From Haloarcula sebkhae (GTDB lineage: Archaea; Halobacteriota; Halobacteria; Halobacteriales; Haloarculaceae), in assembly GCF_014647415.1 (NCBI RefSeq), contig NZ_BMPD01000006.1:100075-164074 (forward strand): 64,000 bases of DNA. Reading direction: 5' to 3'. Positions 54,983-64,000 of this stretch are shown piece by piece (position 1 is the stretch's first letter; every line of letters begins with the position of its first letter). A program made the translations under genes and the position numbers. Under the pieces are notes generated by a model, which was given only the letters and a program-made list of their open reading frames with translations, was not told where the DNA came from and made no database searches.

Positions 54983-56122
54983 ATGACTGACGTAACCCTA
55001 CAGGACGTACGGAAAGAATTCGATGGTGTCGTCGCGGTGAAAAATATCGACCTCCAGATCCCGGATGGCGCGTTCGTGACTGTGGTCGGGCCGAGTGGCT
55101 GTGGCAAAAGCACTACACTTCGGCTGATCGCCGGGCTAGAGCAGGCCACTGAGGGGACGATTCAGATGGGCGATCAGGAAGTCACTGGCGTCGAACCGAA
55201 AGACCGCGATGTCGCGATGGTGTTCCAGAACTACGCGCTGTACCCACACATGACCGTGCGCCGGAACATCACGTTCGGCATGAAGTCAGCCGGCGACTTC
55301 AGCGACGAGGAGATCGACCGCCAGGTGGAGGAAGCTACAGCGGTGCTCGACATCGACGACTTGCTTGACCGAAAGCCCGGCGAGCTATCCGGCGGTGAAC
55401 GACAGCGAGTCGCACTCGGTCGCGCTTTAGTCCGGGACCCGGAGGTGTTCCTCATGGACGAACCGCTGTCGAACCTCGACGCCAAACTCCGGATCAAGAT
55501 GCGGGCCGAACTGGCGAAACTCCACAGCGAATTCGAAACCACCACCATCTATGTGACACACGACCAGACAGAGGCGATGACCCTCGGTGACCGGGTGGTG
55601 GTAATGAACGACGGTCGCATCCAGCAAGTCGACAGCCCACAGCGGCTGTACGACTACCCTGAGACTCGGTTCGTCGCGGAGTTCATTGGCGACCCCGCGA
55701 TGAACATGCTCTCCGTGGACATCTCCCGTGATGGGACTGAATACGAGGCCGTCGGCCCGTCGTTCCGCATCCCGTTACCAGAGGCCGACGGCTTGGAAAC
55801 AGCCGCCGGTGCGAAGGCGCTATTAGGCGTTCGGCCTGAGAGCCTTTCGGTAGCTGATTCGGCCGACCGAAGTTCCTTCCCCGCTGAGGTAACCGTCACC
55901 GAACCGCTCGGTGATAGCCTCCTGCTGGAGTGTCGGACCGGCGATCAGGAGTTCAAACTACATGCCGAACCCCGAACGGCCGTCGAACCGGGTGACCGAG
56001 TTCCGTTGACAGTTGAGACCGAGCGGCTCCACCTGTTCGATCCACAGACGGGCGAAGCCATCTATCACGCAGCGGCGGCGCAATCGCCCGAAGTAACCAG
56101 TACCGTCGATAGTACTATCTGA
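54983..56122 (+). CDS. ugpC: Glycerol-phosphate type ABC transporter ATPase UgpC
   Basis: This 379-residue CUT1 ATPase has Walker A GPSGCGKST at 36-44, signature LSGGE at 135-139 and a C-terminal regulatory OB domain (GVRPESLSVADSADRSS and beyond). It starts 10 bp after ugpE with GAGGAGA in front of the ATG. It closely resembles the lone ATPase at 2257-3387, also in the loop sequences, so one may have arisen from the other. Confidence 0.94.
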   Translation: MTDVTLQDVRKEFDGVVAVKNIDLQIPDGAFVTVVGPSGCGKSTTLRLIAGLEQATEGTIQMGDQEVTGVEPKDRDVAMVFQNYALYPHMTVRRNITFGMKSAGDFSDEEIDRQVEEATAVLDIDDLLDRKPGELSGGERQRVALGRALVRDPEVFLMDEPLSNLDAKLRIKMRAELAKLHSEFETTTIYVTHDQTEAMTLGDRVVVMNDGRIQQVDSPQRLYDYPETRFVAEFIGDPAMNMLSVDISRDGTEYEAVGPSFRIPLPEADGLETAAGAKALLGVRPESLSVADSADRSSFPAEVTVTEPLGDSLLLECRTGDQEFKLHAEPRTAVEPGDRVPLTVETERLHLFDPQTGEAIYHAAAAQSPEVTSTVDSTI

Positions 56123-56243
56123 CTTCGCGGCAGATCCGCTCCGTACTACTGGCGAGACAGGGCCGGCAAGCACAGCTCCGTCCGTCTCGTGTGCTGTCTG
56201 TCGTTTCAGCATAACTACATCCGAGATTCTACTAATATTTATA

Positions 56244-56253
56244 CTATATACTA
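56244..56253. promoter_or_regulatory. CTATATACTA motif, candidate phosphate-regulon site
   Basis: The 10-mer lies in an A+T-rich run between ugpC and glpQ. The same 10-mer recurs at 59635-59644 upstream of the DUF4010 gene and phnD. Confidence 0.25.
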
Positions 56254-56348
56254 ATATGTACTCCCAGCCAACAGCCGGTTCTGTCGCTCTGAAGTGTGAA
56301 TAAACTCAAGAAAACAGAACAGTATATAGCAATATTACCGATCAATAG

Positions 56349-56358
56349 TTATATATAG
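56349..56358 (+). promoter_or_regulatory. TATA box for glpQ
   Basis: TTATATATAG is centred 29 nt before the ATG at 56383, so glpQ probably has its own leaderless transcript besides the ugp operon. Confidence 0.5.
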
Positions 56359-56382
56359 ATTGTGTAGGTAATAGGCCACGGA

Positions 56383-57327
56383 ATGGTTCGAATACCAGAC
56401 ATATGCCGTCGAACTGTGCTGAAGAGTACGTCCGCTGCCGCACTCGGGTCCATTGTGGGCACTGCGGCTGGCAGGGAAAACGATCACAGCAGTACCGAAC
56501 CGCCTATCGCTTCCCCACCGATCCTTGCTGCACACCGTGGCTACCGCGGTCTGTACCCGCAAAACACCATCGCCGCAGTTCAGCAGGCAGCGTACGGCGG
56601 TCCTCGCAGTCACGAGTACAATACCGATATGATGGAATGCGATATCGTGCCTGCAGGCGGGAAACCTTGGAAGGGTGAGGACTTCGAAATCGTCGTTTTC
56701 CACGACGATAAGCTAGACGACCTGACAGACGAATCCGGGTACGTCTGGGAAAACGATGCGCAGACCGTTCTGAACGCTGAAATCCGTGACAGTGGTCAGA
56801 CGATCCCTCGATTAGACGAGTTCGTCGAAGCGACGCCGGACAGTATCCCGCTCGATATCGAGTGGAAGGCTGCTGGTGTCTCTCCTGACGATGACGCGTC
56901 GGAATCCGATGTTGAGACCTGGGATCCGTTCACGGCACAGGCACTCGAAGTCCTTTCTCACCACGAAAACGACGTTATCATTCAGTCGTTCCAGAAGGCC
57001 GCCCTGCAGTCCGTCCGAAACGCGGACTCCAGTATTCCGATAGCGTACCTGCTCTGGGACTCAATCGAGGACGGTCTTTCTGTCGTCCGTGATCTGGACG
57101 CGGAGTACATCCAGCCGCCGTACAATATGATCATGAACACGCCCTTCTTCAACGAGGACTACTACCTCGAAGACCCGGATTTCGCCGAGATCGATCTGGT
57201 CGAGACCGCTCACGAGGAAGGTCGGAAGGTAATCCCGTACACGATAACGACATGGCATCAGGCGGAGAAACTCGTTGAGGCCGGTGTTGACGGAATCATC
57301 GCTGACTACCCCGGCGTGCTCGACTGA
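56383..57327 (+). CDS. glpQ: Glycerophosphodiester phosphodiesterase, Tat-exported
   Basis: This 314-residue protein starts with a twin-arginine signal (CRRTVLKSTSAAALGS). The catalytic GDPD motifs are ILAAHRGYRGLYPQNT (His-Arg), the metal-binding MMECD and VFHDDKLDDLTDESG (His-Asp). PLDIEWKAAG and the C-terminal VDGIIADYPG also fit the family. It should act outside the cell, releasing glycerol phosphate from phospholipid head groups for uptake by UgpBAEC. No lipobox is seen, so the product may be released or retained by other means. Confidence 0.92.
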   Translation: MVRIPDICRRTVLKSTSAAALGSIVGTAAGRENDHSSTEPPIASPPILAAHRGYRGLYPQNTIAAVQQAAYGGPRSHEYNTDMMECDIVPAGGKPWKGEDFEIVVFHDDKLDDLTDESGYVWENDAQTVLNAEIRDSGQTIPRLDEFVEATPDSIPLDIEWKAAGVSPDDDASESDVETWDPFTAQALEVLSHHENDVIIQSFQKAALQSVRNADSSIPIAYLLWDSIEDGLSVVRDLDAEYIQPPYNMIMNTPFFNEDYYLEDPDFAEIDLVETAHEEGRKVIPYTITTWHQAEKLVEAGVDGIIADYPGVLD

Positions 57328-57380
57328 ACTTTTGGGGTATCGAGACCGCTGGAAACAGTTACTCCCACCTTTTTCCGGAC

Positions 57381-58172
57381 CTACTGTCCGTTTTCTACGA
57401 TCGCTGCCAGTTCTGAAAGGTCGGTCACGACGTGGTCAGCGCTCACGTCACTCTCCGCTAAGTCCGCCGTACTGGTAACGCCAGTTAGTGGCAGTACCGT
57501 CTCCATCCCGGCCTGGTTTCCCATTCTGATGTCTGTCCCGAGGCGATCACCGATCATGAGACAGCGCTCCGGCTCACTACCGAGGCGTTCCAGCGCCATC
57601 TGAAGGATTACGTTGGACGGCTTGCCGATCAACTGGTCTAATTCCTGCCCGGCTACCCCTTCTATTGCCCCGATCATCCCCGCTGCATCGGGTATCTCAC
57701 CCCCATCTACCGGACACGTTCGATCCGGGTTGGTCGCAACGAACAGCGCGTCGTTTTCAGTGAGTGCGATTAGCGCATCCTGTAGGACCTGGTAATCGAA
57801 ACCGAAATCAAGTGACGCGATAACGGTGCCTGCTCGCTCTGGATCGGTTGTCGTTTTCAGCCCAGCGGCGCGCAACTCCGCAACCAAGGCGTCCTCGCCG
57901 ATGACGTAGATTTCGCGTTCCGGATACTGCGCGGATAGATAGTCCGCTGATGCGGTGGCGGACGTGATGATGTCATCACTGCTGCAATCGATGCCCAGTG
58001 CGTTCAGCTTCTCGCAATACTTTTCACGCCGATCAATCGGCTTGTTGGTGACGAATAGCGTCGAGAGCCCCGCCTTACGTACTGTCCGTACCCCCTCTGC
58101 AGCGTTTTCGACTAACGAATCCCCGCGATAGACTGTACCGTCGAGGTCGATAATTGCACTGGTGTATGTCAT
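57381..58172 (-). CDS. HAD superfamily phosphatase (NagD/PGP type)
   Basis: This 263-residue protein has the HAD motif I IIDLDGTVYRGD, motif II as LFVTNKP, and motif IV MIGDRLGTDIRMGNQAGMETVL, with the large C2-type cap between. NagD-like enzymes dephosphorylate small sugar phosphates, including glycerol phosphate and phosphoglycolate. Position between glpQ and phosphonate-type uptake genes suits a role in phosphate release from imported glycerol phosphate. It converges with glpQ. Confidence 0.9.
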   Translation of the reverse strand: MTYTSAIIDLDGTVYRGDSLVENAAEGVRTVRKAGLSTLFVTNKPIDRREKYCEKLNALGIDCSSDDIITSATASADYLSAQYPEREIYVIGEDALVAELRAAGLKTTTDPERAGTVIASLDFGFDYQVLQDALIALTENDALFVATNPDRTCPVDGGEIPDAAGMIGAIEGVAGQELDQLIGKPSNVILQMALERLGSEPERCLMIGDRLGTDIRMGNQAGMETVLPLTGVTSTADLAESDVSADHVVTDLSELAAIVENGQ

Positions 58173-58293
58173 CTAGCGTCCTCCATCTCAAACGGTGATG
58201 CTTCCACAGAAGCCGCTGCTGCCGAGATCACAGGCGCTTTCTTCACTGCAGGGACCGTGGCGACCCTCGAAACACGCCGATAGCTCTGTCCGT

Positions 58294-59595
58294 TCATACT
58301 AATTGGATGCTGATAACCACGCCACCGATTCCGATCAGCGACAAGTAGAGTGACTTTCGTACCACCGGCGCTAGCAGTGAGCGGTTGATACTCGTTGCAA
58401 ACCCGATTTTCACGAGGATACTGGAGAGCGTCCCGGCCAGCACACCCTGCGCCGCTACTGCCGGCGATATCTGCCCAGTCGACGTCAGCGTCACTGCAGT
58501 CGTTGTCGTCGTGCCGCTCGATACGATTCCGCTGAGGAAGCTCGTAATCAGGAAGCCGGCTGTTCCGAATATGCGCTGTGCTCCGGCGGTGAGAACCAAG
58601 ACTGTGAGGAAGAGCAGTCCGAATTTCAGCGCGTTCGCGCTGCTAAACGGCGAGTCGAAATCCAGTTCCAGATCGCCCTCCCAGTCGCTATCGTAATATG
58701 CGAGTCCGACACCACTAATGGCGATCAGGCCCAGCGGAAGTCCAACACTGACAGCCGACTCGGGGACGAATGCAACGATGATCGCCAAATTACGGACCGC
58801 CATCGCTGCATCAGCGATCAGTATCGTTCCCACTGCGAGCTCTGTGATGCCAGTGTTGTTCTTTGCACGGCCCGCGATTTCGCCGATTACGGCGGTAGAG
58901 TTCACTAGCCCACCGAAGAAGCCAGTTACAGCGATCCCCTTGCTGCCGTATCGCTGCATCACGATATAGTTGACAAACCCGATCCCACTGACTGCAATCA
59001 CGAGCATCCAGACCAGTTTCGGATCAATCGCATCCCATGGTCCGTACGTTCCGCCGGGCAGGAGCGGATACACGACAAACGAGATGATCGCAAACTCACC
59101 TGCGCTGCGTACCTCTTCTCGCGATAGCTGGTGTGCAAACTCGTGTAGCTCCCTTCGAAGGACTAGCAGGAACGACGACGTGATGCCAATAATGACGCCG
59201 ATCAGAACGTGATTGGCTCCAACCAGTATGCCGACCGCGTACGCGACAAGTAGTGAAGTTGAAGTTGTCAGGGACAGGCCGAACTCCGACTCACCGTCGT
59301 CGCTGGTCCACTGTGCGACAATTCCCCTGATTCCGAGCAGTCCCCCTTGCACGAGTACCAATGCCCCGCCTGAAGCAAGTAGGATCGTCTCGTTGAGCGA
59401 CATTGCGGCAGCGCCGACCAGGCTGGTCAACGTAAACGTGCGGATTCCCGCAGACTTGTTGGCCCACTCTCGTTCGAGCCCGAGCAGCATACCCAGCGCA
59501 CCTGCTATAAAAAGGTGGAGTATCTCAGTATCGACAGTTATCCCCTCTATACCTCCGAAAACAGCCGTATTCGCGATTGCACTCATTACAGTCAT
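58294..59595 (-). CDS. MgtC/SapB-DUF4010 family membrane protein
   Basis: This 433-residue protein has an MgtC-like N-terminal part (FIAGALGMLLGLEREWANKS, RTFTLTSLVGAAAM) and a DUF4010 C-terminal part with repeated membrane helices (NSTAVIGEIAGRAKNNTG, IADAAMAVRNLAIIVAFV). Around twelve hydrophobic segments are visible. MgtC relatives affect Mg2+ and phosphate homeostasis; the function of this fused group is not settled. A broken paralogue lies beside the origin at 45823-46351. Its promoter region holds several TATA-like runs (59625-59656). Confidence 0.85.
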   Translation of the reverse strand: MTVMSAIANTAVFGGIEGITVDTEILHLFIAGALGMLLGLEREWANKSAGIRTFTLTSLVGAAAMSLNETILLASGGALVLVQGGLLGIRGIVAQWTSDDGESEFGLSLTTSTSLLVAYAVGILVGANHVLIGVIIGITSSFLLVLRRELHEFAHQLSREEVRSAGEFAIISFVVYPLLPGGTYGPWDAIDPKLVWMLVIAVSGIGFVNYIVMQRYGSKGIAVTGFFGGLVNSTAVIGEIAGRAKNNTGITELAVGTILIADAAMAVRNLAIIVAFVPESAVSVGLPLGLIAISGVGLAYYDSDWEGDLELDFDSPFSSANALKFGLLFLTVLVLTAGAQRIFGTAGFLITSFLSGIVSSGTTTTTAVTLTSTGQISPAVAAQGVLAGTLSSILVKIGFATSINRSLLAPVVRKSLYLSLIGIGGVVISIQLV

Positions 59596-59634
59596 CTTAT
59601 GTTACAAACGGTGGTTCCGTCATTTTTATATAGT

Positions 59635-59644
59635 CTATATACTA
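59635..59644. promoter_or_regulatory. CTATATACTA motif upstream of the DUF4010 gene and phnD
   Basis: The 10-mer is identical to that at 56244-56253 and lies in a run of TATAG/CTATA elements in the divergent DUF4010/phnD intergenic region. It may combine promoter and operator functions. Confidence 0.25.
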
Positions 59645-59895
59645 CTATATTCTATATGGAGACAAATATACTGATGGGTAATAGGTGTTGGCCTTGAGGC
59701 TCGCTTGAATATTGTCGTAGCCCCTGCGGAATTCGAAGATCGCCCTCGATTACTGCTTAGTGTCTAGTAGCATCCATATATGCTATTCTAATACTAGCTC
59801 TAGTTTCTATACGAGGAGAGTCTAAAACTCGGCTTGATTGGCTTATAGTTTTTGTCAGAATTAGACATAAATGCTTTTTAACCCAGGTTTCGCAC

Positions 59896-61074
59896 ATGTC
59901 TGTGTCGACAATGAAACAGAACCCAGTTGACCGACGATCTGTGTTGAAAATTGGCGCTACTGCGCTTGCAGCGGGCGTTGCAGGCTGTTCTCAGGAGAGT
60001 AGCCAGAGCACCGAAGCATCTGGTGGTGACAGCACTGATAGCAGTGACGGTTCCAGTAGCGGTGACGGTAGTTCCGGACAGAGTACCAACTATCCCGAGT
60101 TCGATCCGGCGAACCCGGAGTTCCCGCAGCTGATGCAGACGCTCATCGAGGCGGGGTTCGAGACGGGGTCCCTGCAGGACCTGAAAAACATGAAGGAACG
60201 CGAGAAGCCTCGCTACGGTAACCCCGTCCAGAGTACTCCGGATAATCAAGACGACCTGATTGACCCGGACCGCATCGCGTTTGCGATGACACCGACGGAG
60301 GACCCGGCAGTCTACCGGGATACGATGAAACCGCTGATGGACAACATCGCCGAAGAGACGGGGAAATCGGTCAAGTACTTCCCCCTCAACTCGTACGCGT
60401 CCCAGATTGAGGCGATGCGATCCGAACGCCTCCACGTCGCCGGTTTCTCTACTGGGCCAACGCCTTTCGCTGTGAATCTGGCCGGTGCTGTCCCGTTCTC
60501 GCTCCAGATCTCGCAGGAGGGTGACTTCGGATATCGGCTGTGGCTCGCCACACAGGCGGATAACGACGACATCTCGTCGCTTGAGGATATCAAGGGCAAA
60601 CGTGTCGCACACGCCGAACCGTCGTCTAACTCCGGAAACCTCGCTCCGCGTGCGCTGTTCTCGAACCAGGGTGTCACTCCAGGCGAAGACTACGAAGTGA
60701 GCTATTCCGGCGGCCACGAACAGAGCATCCTCGGAGTGGCAAACGACGACTACGATGCTGCCCCTGTTTGTAGCACCTGTGTCACGCGTGTTGCGGAGGC
60801 GGACAACATTGATCCGACGAATCTCAAAGTCGTCTGGGCCAGCAATCCGTTCCCCACGACGAGCTTCTGTTACCGCTACAATCTAAAACCAGAAATTCAG
60901 GAAGGCATCAGGGCGGCATTCCTCGATTACGACTACTCGGACACCAAGATCGCGGAGGTCTTCGGTGGTCGCGGAAAATGGACGGAGATTGATTACGCTA
61001 CGACCTACGATATCATCCTCCAGATTCAGGAGAACAACGAGATCAAGTACAACACCGAGAACATCGAAGGCTAA
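59896..61074 (+). CDS. phnD: PhnD-like phosphonate/phosphate-ester binding lipoprotein
   Basis: This 392-residue protein starts at ATG 59896 (or 59911). A Tat signal (VDRRSVLKIGATALAAG) ends with VAGC, the lipobox. A Ser/Asp/Gly-rich linker of about 40 residues (TDSSDGSSSGDGS) precedes the binding fold. The PhnD fold is seen in IAFAMTPTEDPAVYRDTMKPL, HVAGFSTGPTPFAVNLAGA and KRVAHAEPSSNSG. It captures phosphonates or phosphite-like compounds at the surface. A TATA-like CATAAAT lies 28 nt upstream. Confidence 0.92.
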   Translation: MSVSTMKQNPVDRRSVLKIGATALAAGVAGCSQESSQSTEASGGDSTDSSDGSSSGDGSSGQSTNYPEFDPANPEFPQLMQTLIEAGFETGSLQDLKNMKEREKPRYGNPVQSTPDNQDDLIDPDRIAFAMTPTEDPAVYRDTMKPLMDNIAEETGKSVKYFPLNSYASQIEAMRSERLHVAGFSTGPTPFAVNLAGAVPFSLQISQEGDFGYRLWLATQADNDDISSLEDIKGKRVAHAEPSSNSGNLAPRALFSNQGVTPGEDYEVSYSGGHEQSILGVANDDYDAAPVCSTCVTRVAEADNIDPTNLKVVWASNPFPTTSFCYRYNLKPEIQEGIRAAFLDYDYSDTKIAEVFGGRGKWTEIDYATTYDIILQIQENNEIKYNTENIEG

Positions 61075-61089
61075 GAAGAGAACCGAATA

Positions 61090-61905
61090 ATGCTCACTGT
61101 AGATAATTTGGAAAAAACGTACGACTCCGGTGATAAAGCACTCAAAGGTGTCTCATTCGAAGTCAGTGGTAACGAGATCGTTGCGATCATCGGGCCAAGC
61201 GGGGCCGGAAAAAGCACGCTCGTTCGTAGTATCAACAGATTAACCGAGCCAACTGCCGGGCGTGTCTCGCTCGATGATACAGAGGTGACTGGCCTGGATA
61301 AATCAGCCCTTCGCGATGTCCGTCGCGATATGGGAATGATCTTTCAGGAGTTCAATCTCGTCGAGCGCCTCACGGTGATGGAGAACATACTCTCCGGTCG
61401 CCTTGGCTATCTCAGTACGTGGAACGCATTCCGTCGGAACTTCCCACCAGAGGATATCAAGCGCGCACGGGAGATCCTCAGTCGGGTGAATCTAGAGGGA
61501 GTCGAGAACAACCGTGCAGATGAACTCTCCGGCGGCCAGCGACAGCGGGTTGGTATCGCCCGTGCCGTCATTCAGCGGCCGAAGATCCTGCTCGCTGACG
61601 AACCGACGAGCGCGCTGGACCCCGACACCTCCCGGGAGGTCATGAGCCTTCTGACGGACATCGCTCACGAAGACGATATCCCGATCATCATCAACATCCA
61701 CGAAGTCGATTTGGCGGTCGACTACGCGGACCGGATCATCGGACTCAGTGACGGTGAGATCGTCTTTAACGGCCCACCTGACGATCTAGATCAGGCAGCC
61801 AGAGACAAAATCTATCGCGGTGGTGAATCCATTGCGGACCGCGAAGGGCCGAGTGCAGGGAGCAGCACCGACTCTGACGACGTCATTGCTGAACGAGGTG
61901 ACTAA
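61090..61905 (+). CDS. phnC: Phosphonate ABC transporter ATPase PhnC
   Basis: This 271-residue ATPase has Walker [10 protein letters not shown] at 35-43 and the PhnC-type features [33 protein letters not shown] and [15 protein letters not shown]. The acidic C-terminal tail ([16 protein letters not shown]) is a halophilic addition. It lies 15 bp after phnD and 5 bp before the first permease gene. Confidence 0.94.
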   Translation: MLTVDNLEKTYDSGDKALKGVSFEVSGNEIVAIIGPSGAGKSTLVRSINRLTEPTAGRVSLDDTEVTGLDKSALRDVRRDMGMIFQEFNLVERLTVMENILSGRLGYLSTWNAFRRNFPPEDIKRAREILSRVNLEGVENNRADELSGGQRQRVGIARAVIQRPKILLADEPTSALDPDTSREVMSLLTDIAHEDDIPIIINIHEVDLAVDYADRIIGLSDGEIVFNGPPDDLDQAARDKIYRGGESIADREGPSAGSSTDSDDVIAERGD

Positions 61906-61910
61906 TCAAT

Positions 61911-62726
61911 ATGGCTGCTGAATCTGGATCGGCCGTTGAAGGATCTTGGGAGCGCCCCACAGTCTTCTACAACAAGAAGGTCAAGTATCTCATCTACGGG
62001 CTTATCTTGTTGTTCTTCGCGTATAGCTTCTGGAACCTTCGGATCTCCCCCAGCCGATTCGTTCGAGGGATCGGAGCCGGTGTCGAACTCGTCACAAGTA
62101 TGCTCCCACCAGCGTACACTCCGTCCCAGCGGGAGCTGCTCATTCAGGGCATTGTCGAGAGTATCGTGATGACGATTGTCGCCACGACAATCGGCATCAT
62201 CGTCAGCGTGCCGGTCGCCATCATGGCTTCCAACAACCTCTCGCCGAAGCCAGTTTACTACGTCGGTCGCAGCATCGTTGCAGTCACGCGCTCGCTCCAC
62301 GAGCTCATTGTTGCGATCATTATGGTCAAAGCGGTCGGATTCGGGCCGCTCGCTGGTGTCCTTGCCCTCGCGTTCAAAACGATCGGTTTCTTCGCGAAAC
62401 TCCTTGCCGAGGAGATCGAAGATATCGATCGTGGACAGATGGAGGCGATCACTGCTGTCGGCGGGACGCCCGTCCAGACGTATCTCTACGGCGTCCTCCC
62501 ACAGGTAATGCCCCGGATCATTGGGCTGTCGATTTACCGGCTCGATATCAACCTCCGTCACAGCACTGTCGTCGGGATTGTCGGAGCGGGTGGTATCGGG
62601 ATCACGCTGTTGAACTCCTTCGACAAGTACGACTATCAATTCAGCATGGCGATCATCGCTGTCATCGTCGCGATTGTCATGGTCGGTGAGGGTGTCAGCG
62701 CTCTCGCCCGGAGGCGGATCCAATAA
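61911..62726 (+). CDS. phnE: Phosphonate ABC transporter permease PhnE, first copy
   Basis: This 271-residue membrane protein has an N-terminal anchor helix followed by the PhnE core (VESIVMTIVATTIGIIVSVP, ALAFKTIGFFAKLLAEEIED and the EAA-like EAITAVGGTPVQTYLYGVLP). Glycine-rich VGAGGIGITLL closes the domain. It overlaps the next phnE by one base (TAATG), and the two probably form a heterodimeric channel. Confidence 0.93.
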   Translation: MAAESGSAVEGSWERPTVFYNKKVKYLIYGLILLFFAYSFWNLRISPSRFVRGIGAGVELVTSMLPPAYTPSQRELLIQGIVESIVMTIVATTIGIIVSVPVAIMASNNLSPKPVYYVGRSIVAVTRSLHELIVAIIMVKAVGFGPLAGVLALAFKTIGFFAKLLAEEIEDIDRGQMEAITAVGGTPVQTYLYGVLPQVMPRIIGLSIYRLDINLRHSTVVGIVGAGGIGITLLNSFDKYDYQFSMAIIAVIVAIVMVGEGVSALARRRIQ

Positions 62727-63520
62727 TGTCAAACAGTACTGACTCCTGGAGTCGGTTCGATCGCCGTGAGCGATTGCTCCGGTTCTTTGGGCTACTGGCT
62801 GGCCTCGTCATTCTCGTCGCAGCCTGGCGCGCCATGGAAGTGAATTACGGCTACGCCGTGACTGCCCCGCGTGAGCTGGCCGATCTCTTCGGTCGGATGT
62901 ATCCTCCCAATGTAGGGTACTCCCGGAAGATTGTCGGGCCGCTGCTCGAGACGATCAATATCTCGATCCTCGGCACGGCACTGGCCATCGTGATGGCGAT
63001 CCCGGTCGCGTTCCTCGGTGCCAGCAACACGGCACCCAACAAGCCGGCGTACCTGCTGGGGAAGTTCATCATCTCGTTTACCCGTTCGGTCAACGTCATT
63101 ATCTGGGCGCTGATCTTCGTGGTTATCTTCGGCCCTGGGGCCCTCGCTGGCGTGCTGGCGATTTCGATCAGGTCGATCGGGTTCACTGCAAAGCTAATCG
63201 CGGAAGCCATCGAGGAGATCGACCGCGGGTCTGTCGAAGCGATCACGGCAGCCGGGGCATCGCCCGTTGATGTACTCATCTACAGTATCGTTCCACAGAT
63301 CAAGCCGGCGTTCATCAGCGTCGCGACGCTTCGATGGGACATCAACGTCAGAGCGTCGACGATCATCGGGTTCGTCGGTGCAGGCGGGATCGGTGTCCCG
63401 CTACAAACAGAGATCAACTACTTCAATTGGGAAGCAGTCCTGACGATACTCATCTCTATTCTGGGCCTTGTGCTCATCAGCGAAGCCATCTCAGCCTATC
63501 TGCGCAAGAAAGTAATGTAG
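62726..63520 (+). CDS. phnE: Phosphonate ABC transporter permease PhnE, second copy
   Basis: This 264-residue paralogue of the preceding gene has LLETINISILGTALAIVMAIP, AKLIAEAIEEIDRGSVEAITAAGASP and FVGAGGIGVPLQTEINYF. It is the last gene of the phnDCEE operon. No C-P lyase or phosphonatase genes follow within the window, so the imported compound may be a phosphate ester or phosphite, or its catabolism may be encoded elsewhere. Confidence 0.93.
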   Translation: MSNSTDSWSRFDRRERLLRFFGLLAGLVILVAAWRAMEVNYGYAVTAPRELADLFGRMYPPNVGYSRKIVGPLLETINISILGTALAIVMAIPVAFLGASNTAPNKPAYLLGKFIISFTRSVNVIIWALIFVVIFGPGALAGVLAISIRSIGFTAKLIAEAIEEIDRGSVEAITAAGASPVDVLIYSIVPQIKPAFISVATLRWDINVRASTIIGFVGAGGIGVPLQTEINYFNWEAVLTILISILGLVLISEAISAYLRKKVM

Positions 63521-63973
63521 GCGAGCAGCCACCACTCGTCGCCTATTATTATCCGCTCAACTGATTCTATAATATTGTATAATTATTGTCAAAAAACTTA
63601 TACGCTTGGGGGTGTATATAGCCAGTGGGGCCAACGCCAGTGTCTGCCAACCTGGTTCCCCCCCCTTCTCCGTCTTATGAGCGCTTCTATCGACGGATTC
63701 AGCATCGTAAGGCAGGCCATTCTGCAAGGATGGATAGCGGGGTCGTTGGTGCGACCTGAATACCGAATTGGATATCCACTCAAACCGTGCTGCTCGCACC
63801 AATAGTATACGTGTACTTACGATGTATTACACCAGGGCCACGCTATACTCGAACCGATCTGTAGCCGCACCGCTGCTGGAAAGACGCGGCAGTGACGGCA
63901 GACGAACTTCTGGATACGTGTCACGAGGGGTGCATCTCCTCACGTCAGGTCAGCAAAAGAATGGTGGGCAGCC
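63521..63973. other. Non-coding end of the window
   Basis: No convincing gene is seen after phnE. An A+T-rich stretch at about 63565-63605 resembles a promoter or transcript end. The short open frames overlap in several directions and match nothing recognised. Confidence 0.4.
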
Positions 63974-64000
63974 GGGGGGGGGGGGGGGGGGGGGGGGGGG
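63974..64000. repeat. Run of at least 27 G at the window edge
   Basis: The last 27 bases are all G. A homopolymer this long is unusual in haloarchaea and lies exactly at the edge, so an assembly or sequencing artefact at a contig end is the likely cause. Confidence 0.7.

Overview
The window looks like part of a haloarchaeal secondary replicon or megaplasmid, of Haloarcula type. Protein sequences are strongly acidic, secreted proteins carry twin-arginine signals (several with a lipobox, one with a PGF-CTERM-like tail), promoters are TATA boxes about 26-30 nt before the start codon (leaderless style), transposon relics are of the haloarchaeal IS6 kind, and there is an archaeal orc1/cdc6 gene beside an origin with its own repeat family. 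Assignment to a genus is inference.

Layout. 0-3.4 kb: end of a GH3 glycosidase, a PIG-L deacetylase, a SelA-like PLP enzyme and a lone MalK/UgpC-type ATPase, possibly an amino-sugar locus. 3.4-16.9 kb: IclR regulator, a Liv-type ABC transporter with its two permeases fused, a Tat-exported penicillin-acylase-family hydrolase, VOC and EthD proteins, a second IclR regulator, crotonase and 3-hydroxyacyl-CoA dehydrogenase. 17.0-18.3 kb: IS6 relics around a lipoprotein gene broken by one stop codon. 18.3-32.8 kb: thiolase, a thiolase / HMG-CoA-synthase-like-DUF35 pair, then an aerobic phenylacetyl-CoA pathway (paaK, paaI, MaoC, aldehyde dehydrogenase, paaABCD plus a separate PaaD zinc-tail gene, a PaaG-like isomerase) with a bacterio-opsin-activator-type regulator. 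33.0-41.6 kb: CitE-type lyase, broken methyltransferase, MaoC, biotin-dependent acyl-CoA carboxylase (two subunits), acyl-CoA dehydrogenase and acyl-CoA synthetase; this set matches a leucine/isovalerate route through (R)-HMG-CoA. 41.7-45.1 kb: two UbiD-family proteins, one with and one without the catalytic residues, plus an unrecognised small protein. 45.4-48.5 kb: a chimeric pseudogene, orc1/cdc6 and the repeat-rich origin. 48.5-51.5 kb: DUF35 protein, SCPx-type thiolase and an Old Yellow Enzyme. 51.8-63.5 kb: phosphorus scavenging (ugpBAEC, glpQ, HAD phosphatase, an MgtC/DUF4010 membrane protein, phnDCEE).

Together the genes suggest a catabolic and nutrient-scavenging replicon: extracellular amide cleavage and Liv-type import could feed CoA-dependent degradation of aromatic and branched acids to acetyl-CoA, while the right part imports organophosphates. 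The best leads for something undescribed are the UbiD pair with its small partner, the catalytically empty HMG-CoA-synthase-like/DUF35 fusion, the rearranged phenylacetate system without a paaE reductase, and a 55-bp double-hairpin insertion in an IS6 relic.
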